From assembly GCA_037190175.1 (NCBI GenBank), contig JBBCJM010000125.1, forward strand, positions 1-54,416: a DNA stretch of 54,416 nt. The letters are read 5' to 3'. The notes below the pieces were generated by a model, which was given only the letters and a program-made list of their open reading frames with translations, was not told the DNA's origin and ran no database searches. Below, piece after piece: positions 50,865-54,416 of the stretch. Position 1 is the stretch's first letter, and every line of letters begins with the position of its first letter. The stretch is from JBBCJM01 sp037190175 (lineage in GTDB: Bacteria; Pseudomonadota; Alphaproteobacteria; Rhodobacterales; Rhodobacteraceae). The translations under genes were made by a program, and so were the position numbers.

Positions 50865-51803
50865 TCAGCCCTTCTCCGTTTCTGCCGCGCCGGTGAACTT
50901 CGCCACCAGTTTCAGCGCGCCCTGCGCCTTCTTCCAGTCGCCGCCCTCGATGGCCTTGCGCATGACGCCCAGCAGCTTGTCGGCCTGCCGGTCGCCACCC
51001 CCGGCCAGCGCCTCCAGCCGGGCCTCGTGATCGGCGAAGGCGGCCTCGACCTTCGCCTGCCCCCGGGCGGCGTCGCCGGCCTCGCCCGCGGCCTTCTGCG
51101 CCTTGCGGTAGGACTTGTCGAAACGGTCCAGCAGCCCCTCGGCCTTCCTCAGCTTCAGCGCCCCCGCGGCAGCGCGGGCGTCGGAGAGCAGGCCCGGAAG
51201 CTCGCGCTCCCCCTCCAGCCCGGCCTTGCCGAGTTCCTGTTCCAGCTCCGCGATCCGCGCCTTCAGCGCCTCGGCCGCCTCGGCCTTCAGCGCCTCGGGG
51301 TCGTCCTTGCCCTTGCCGCCGCGGCGGGTGCGGGTGGCGGCGCCGCCGGGGGCGATCAGGCGGGCGGCGGCGCGGGCATCCTCGTCGTCCTCGTCGTCGC
51401 CGTCGTCGTCGCCCAGCTCGCCGCCGCCAGGCAGCAGGATCTTGGGCTTGAACTTGTTGAACCCCATCTCGCGCAGCATCGACTTGATGCGTTTCTTGAG
51501 GCTGGCGGGCGGGTCGTCGTTCTCGCATTCGAACTGCAGCACGCCCGATTGCAGGGTCAGCGTGCCATAGGCGCCCTTGCTGGTGCCGGCCTCCTTCTTG
51601 GCCTGCTTGCCCAGGAAGGCGGGGTTCTTGCGCTTGTGCGCGGCGATCATCACCGGGTTGTTCTTGTCGCCGGTCTGGTAGACGCCGAAGTTCAGCGGCC
51701 CGGCCTTCAGCTTGCGCAGCACGTCCTCCAGCGGCATGAACGGGCTGTCCTCGTCGTCTTCGTCGTCGCGGCCCTTGCGCCCGGGCTTGTCCTTTTTCAC
51801 CAT
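50865..51803 (-). CDS. Acidic/coiled-coil conserved protein, function unknown
   Basis: A 312-residue cytoplasmic protein. The N-terminus (MVKKDKPGRKGRDDEDDEDS) is highly charged. Residues 25-110 look folded (LEDVLRKLKAGPLNFGVYQT, GAYGTLTLQSGVLQFECEND, KRIKSMLREMGFNKFKPKIL), followed by an Asp-rich linker (GDDDGDDEDDEDA) and a long coiled-coil-like C-terminus (LKAEAAEALKARIAELEQEL). No catalytic motif seen; the folded block might bind nucleic acid or protein. GAGG precedes ATG 51803. It is divergent from the SorC gene across 166 bp. Confidence 0.7.
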   Translation of the reverse strand: MVKKDKPGRKGRDDEDDEDSPFMPLEDVLRKLKAGPLNFGVYQTGDKNNPVMIAAHKRKNPAFLGKQAKKEAGTSKGAYGTLTLQSGVLQFECENDDPPASLKKRIKSMLREMGFNKFKPKILLPGGGELGDDDGDDEDDEDARAAARLIAPGGAATRTRRGGKGKDDPEALKAEAAEALKARIAELEQELGKAGLEGERELPGLLSDARAAAGALKLRKAEGLLDRFDKSYRKAQKAAGEAGDAARGQAKVEAAFADHEARLEALAGGGDRQADKLLGVMRKAIEGGDWKKAQGALKLVAKFTGAAETEKG

Positions 51804-51969
51804 GTCCTCACGCTCTCCAATCGGGGGGCGGCCCGGCGGGGCCGATGAATGCGGTGCGGCGCGAAATCCTGCGCCTGCCCCAGTGTTAGCACGCCATGCC
51901 CCCCCGGCAAGCCGGGTTTGCGCGCGGGGGGGAAATCGGTCAGATTGCCGCCCGGCAAGCGAGGCAGGC

Positions 51970-52920
51970 ATGAACCGGATCGAGCCCGACACCACCCCCC
52001 TGGACGATGCCGCCCGCGCGGGATGGCTGTCCTATGTCGGCGGGCTGACGCAGGACCAGATCGCGGCCGAGATGGGGGTCTCGCGCCAGCGGGCGCAAAG
52101 GCTGGTGGCGCGCGCCATGGCCGAGGGGCTGATCCACGTGCGGCTGAACCACCGGCTGGCCACCTGCCTGCGGCTGGAGGCGGAACTGGCCCGCCGCTTC
52201 GGCCTGGGCGAGGTGCGGGTGGCGCCGGGGCTGGGGGCGGGGGCGGATCCGGCGCGGGCCACGGCCTCGGTCGCCGCGGCGGTGCTGGAGCGGCATCTGG
52301 CCCGGTTGGAGCCGCTGGTCATCGCCTTCGGCACCGGGCGGTCGCTGGCGGCGATGGCCGACGAGGTGGTGGCGCAGGACGCCGCGCGGCACCGCGTGGT
52401 CTCGCTGATCGGCAATATCGCGCAGGACGGTTCGGCCAGCTTCTATGACGTGATCCTGCGGATCTCGGAACGCCTGCGCACGCCGCATTATCCGATGTCG
52501 GTGCCGGTGGTGCTGGCCACGGTCGAGGAACGCGCGCGCTATCACGCGCTGGCCCCGGTGCAGGCGGTGGTGCGGCTGGCGCAGCAGGCGGACGTGACCT
52601 TCGTGGGCGTGGGCCAGATGGGCGACGACGCGCCGCTTTACAAGGACGGCTTCGTCAGCCGCGAGGAACTGATGGCCATGCAGGCGGCCGGGGCGGCGGG
52701 GGAACTGGCGGGCTCGGTCTATGACGCCGACGGCAGGTACATCGAAACCCCCCTCTCCGCCCGCATGGGCGGGGTGCGGGTGGAGCCCGGGCGGGCCGCG
52801 CCGGTGATCGGCGTGGCCGCGGGCCGGTCCAAGGAACGCGCCCTGCGCGCGGCGCTGGCGGGGCGACTCATCAACGGCCTGGTCACCGACGAACCCACCG
52901 CCGAGGCGCTGCTCTCCTGA
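51970..52920 (+). CDS. SorC-family sugar-binding transcriptional regulator
   Basis: A 316-residue regulator. The helix-turn-helix is at residues 13-60 (AARAGWLSYVGGLTQDQIAA EMGVSRQRAQRL in two stretches). The phosphosugar-isomerase-like effector domain follows (VIAFGTGRSLAAMADEVV, VVSLIGNIAQDGSASFYD, TFVGVGQMGDDAPLYKDGFV). It resembles SmoC of the sorbitol/mannitol operon in Rhodobacter. It directly precedes an SmoE-like binding-protein gene with a 104-bp promoter region and probably regulates it, sensing a polyol or its phosphate. Confidence 0.92.
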   Translation: MNRIEPDTTPLDDAARAGWLSYVGGLTQDQIAAEMGVSRQRAQRLVARAMAEGLIHVRLNHRLATCLRLEAELARRFGLGEVRVAPGLGAGADPARATASVAAAVLERHLARLEPLVIAFGTGRSLAAMADEVVAQDAARHRVVSLIGNIAQDGSASFYDVILRISERLRTPHYPMSVPVVLATVEERARYHALAPVQAVVRLAQQADVTFVGVGQMGDDAPLYKDGFVSREELMAMQAAGAAGELAGSVYDADGRYIETPLSARMGGVRVEPGRAAPVIGVAAGRSKERALRAALAGRLINGLVTDEPTAEALLS

Positions 52921-52950
52921 TCCCCCTTGTTCCGCCACGGGAATTTCCCG

Positions 52951-53007
52951 TTGACAACTCGCCTGTCTCGCTGCGATCATTTGCTCACGTTGTGGGCATA
53001 TGCTCAC
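52951..53007 (+). promoter_or_regulatory. Promoter and repeated operator half-sites before the polyol operon
   Basis: TTGACA (52951-52956) and GATCAT (52975-52980), 18 bp apart, fit a sigma-70 promoter. Just downstream are three half-sites: TGCTCAC (52982-52988), GTGGGCA (52992-52998, inverted, one mismatch) and TGCTCAC (53001-53007). The first two and the last two each form a dyad. Binding of the SorC protein there would cover the transcription start. Confidence 0.65.
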
Positions 53008-53024
53008 ACCCAGGGAGGAAGAAC

Positions 53025-54329
53025 ATGACACTCACGATCCGGGCGCTGATGGGCGCCTCGGCCGTCTGCGCGCTGACCGCCGCAGCCGGGGCCGAAACGA
53101 TCACCGTGGCGACCGTGAACAACGGTGACATGATCCGGATGCAGGGCCTGATGGCCGACTTCAACGCCAGGCACCCCGACATCGAGGTGCGCTGGGTGAC
53201 GCTGGAAGAGAACGTGCTGCGCCAGAACGTCACCACCGACATCGCCACCGGCGGCGGGCAGTATGACGTGATGACCATCGGCACCTACGAGGTTCCGATC
53301 TGGGGTGCCCAGGGCTGGCTGGTGTCGCTGAACGACCTGCCGGCAGAATACGATGTGGACGACATCCTGCCCGCGATCCGCGGCGGCCTGACGGTGGACG
53401 GCAACCTCTACGCCGCGCCGTTCTACGGTGAGTCCTCGATGGTCATGTACCGCAAGGACCTGATGGAGGCCGCCGGCCTGACCATGCCCGACGCGCCGAC
53501 CTGGGCCGAGATCGAGGCGGCCGCGGCGGCGATGACCGACAAGTCGAAGGAACAGTACGGCATCTGCCTGCGCGGCAAGGCGGGCTGGGGCGAGAACATG
53601 GCCTTCCTGACCGCCATGTCCAACAGCTTCGGCGCGCGCTGGTTCGATGAGGGCTGGAACCCGCAGTTCGACAGCCCCGAGTGGAAGGCGACGCTCGACT
53701 TCTATCTGAACCTGATGAACAACTACGGGCCGCCCGGCGCCTCGAACAACGGGTTCAACGAGAACCTGACGCTGTTCCAGCAGGGCAAGTGCGGGATGTG
53801 GATCGACGCCACGGTCGCCGCCAGCTTTGTCACCGGCCGGGATTCCACGGTGGCCGAGCATGTGGGCTTCGCGCTGGCCCCCGACAATGGCCTCGGCAAG
53901 CGGGGCAACTGGCTGTGGGCCTGGTCGCTGGCCGTGCCCTCGTCCTCGAAGAAGCAGGACGCGGCAAAGACCTTCATCAACTGGGCGACCAGCAAGGACT
54001 ATCTCGCGCTGGTGGCCGAGAACGAGGGCTGGGCCAACGTGCCGCCCGGCACCCGCACCTCGCTGTATGAAAACGCGGAATACGCGCAGGTGCCCTTCGC
54101 CAGGATGACCATCGACTCGATCAACTCGGCCGATCCGAACAACCCGACCGTGCAGCCGGTGCCTTATGTCGGCGTGCAGTTCGTGGCGATCCCCGAGTTC
54201 CAGGGGCTGGGCACCAGCGTGGGCGAGCTGTTCTCGGCCGCGCTGGCAGGGCAGCAGACCGCCGATCAGGCGCTGGCAGCGGCACAGGCGCTGGTGGCCG
54301 CCGAGATGAAGGACGCCGGCTACAACTGA
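53025..54329 (+). CDS. smoE: Polyol/sugar ABC importer substrate-binding protein (SmoE-like)
   Basis: A 434-residue exported CUT1-type binding protein. Signal peptide MTLTIRALMGASAVCALTAA then AGA. Characteristic stretches are ATVNNGDMIRMQGLMADFNA, WVTLEENVLRQNVTTDIATG, GGQYDVMTIGTYEVPIWGAQ and APFYGESSMVMYRKDLMEAA, as in sorbitol/mannitol binding proteins. GGGAGGAAGA precedes the start. The transporter's permeases and ATPase should follow to the right of the window. The preceding SorC regulator supports polyol uptake. Confidence 0.9.
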   Translation: MTLTIRALMGASAVCALTAAAGAETITVATVNNGDMIRMQGLMADFNARHPDIEVRWVTLEENVLRQNVTTDIATGGGQYDVMTIGTYEVPIWGAQGWLVSLNDLPAEYDVDDILPAIRGGLTVDGNLYAAPFYGESSMVMYRKDLMEAAGLTMPDAPTWAEIEAAAAAMTDKSKEQYGICLRGKAGWGENMAFLTAMSNSFGARWFDEGWNPQFDSPEWKATLDFYLNLMNNYGPPGASNNGFNENLTLFQQGKCGMWIDATVAASFVTGRDSTVAEHVGFALAPDNGLGKRGNWLWAWSLAVPSSSKKQDAAKTFINWATSKDYLALVAENEGWANVPPGTRTSLYENAEYAQVPFARMTIDSINSADPNNPTVQPVPYVGVQFVAIPEFQGLGTSVGELFSAALAGQQTADQALAAAQALVAAEMKDAGYN

Positions 54330-54337
54330 GCCCTGCG

Positions 54338-54416
54338 CGGGAATCCACCCGAGCCACGGCATCAGGTCTCGCGCCTCCCTCCCCTCCGTGGGGGAGGGAT
54401 GGGGTGGGGGGCTCGA
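54338..54416. repeat. Second copy of the palindromic repeat, cut by the window edge
   Basis: GTCTCGCGCCTCCCTCCCC (54366-54384) is identical over 19 bases to 23855-23873, and GTGGGGGAGGGATGGGGTGG continues the similarity. The preceding GGAATCCACCCGAGCC resembles the outer arm of the 23.8-kb element. It again sits directly after a gene stop. Confidence 0.6.

Overview
The window is GC-rich chromosomal DNA from an alphaproteobacterium, almost certainly Rhodobacterales (Rhodobacter/Paracoccus-like). The support is a small alphaproteobacterial SRP RNA, a TrcR/DUF1013 cell-cycle regulator, a dnaX-ybaB-recR block, a CtaA/COX15 heme A synthase, phaA-phaB polyhydroxybutyrate genes, a SorC/SmoE polyol-uptake start, and very dense packing with ATGA/GTGA stop-start overlaps. 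This is inferred from gene families, not from a database search.

Layout. 1-2.8 kb (minus): partial isochorismatase-fold hydrolase plus two overlapping CaiB/BaiF CoA-transferases. 2.8-3.5 kb: AT-rich promoter with palindromes and a decayed ftsH fragment. 3.5-9.06 kb (minus): RpiR regulator, binding protein, fused permease, ATPase and histidine phosphatase, probably importing a phosphorylated compound; a clear dyad lies upstream. 9.1-16.9 kb: a catabolic cassette with a LysR gene divergent from a PrpF-type tautomerase, an isochorismatase-fold hydrolase with Gly at the Cys position, a DapA-like protein lacking the Schiff-base Lys, and a second importer; a stub of an MmgE/PrpD gene ends it. 17-19.6 kb: M32 carboxypeptidase and heme A synthase.

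19.8-31.4 kb: a small unknown gene, a secreted helical-repeat protein, a creatinase-like M24 protein, ffs (SRP RNA), a TetR regulator, an OpuA-type betaine importer, and two large FMN/FAD flavoproteins of the dimethylglycine-demethylase/trimethylamine-dehydrogenase class. A near-identical ~20-nt sequence lies over the TetR start codon and in front of the flavoproteins, with a second diverged inverted copy beside it. This points to one TetR-controlled quaternary/methylated-amine regulon and is the most attractive candidate system here.

31.5-34.9 kb: an exported TPR-CHAT protein with intact His/Cys, followed by a small exported acidic protein. 35-38.6 kb: dnaX, ybaB, recR and an M23 peptidase gene. 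38.7-43 kb: exported unknown protein, TrcR, RNase T2 and a soluble lytic transglycosylase. 43-46.8 kb: phaB, phaA, an EAL phosphodiesterase and tag. 46.8-52 kb: LysR, an AbrB-family membrane protein, small conserved genes, a HAD hydrolase and an acidic coiled-coil protein. 52-54.4 kb: SorC regulator and SmoE-like binding protein, the start of a polyol operon leaving the window.

Several convergent gene ends carry long palindromes (23.8-24.0, 39.4, 41.0 kb), and one of these repeat families recurs at the right edge. No tRNA, rRNA, CRISPR array, complete insertion sequence or phage gene was seen.
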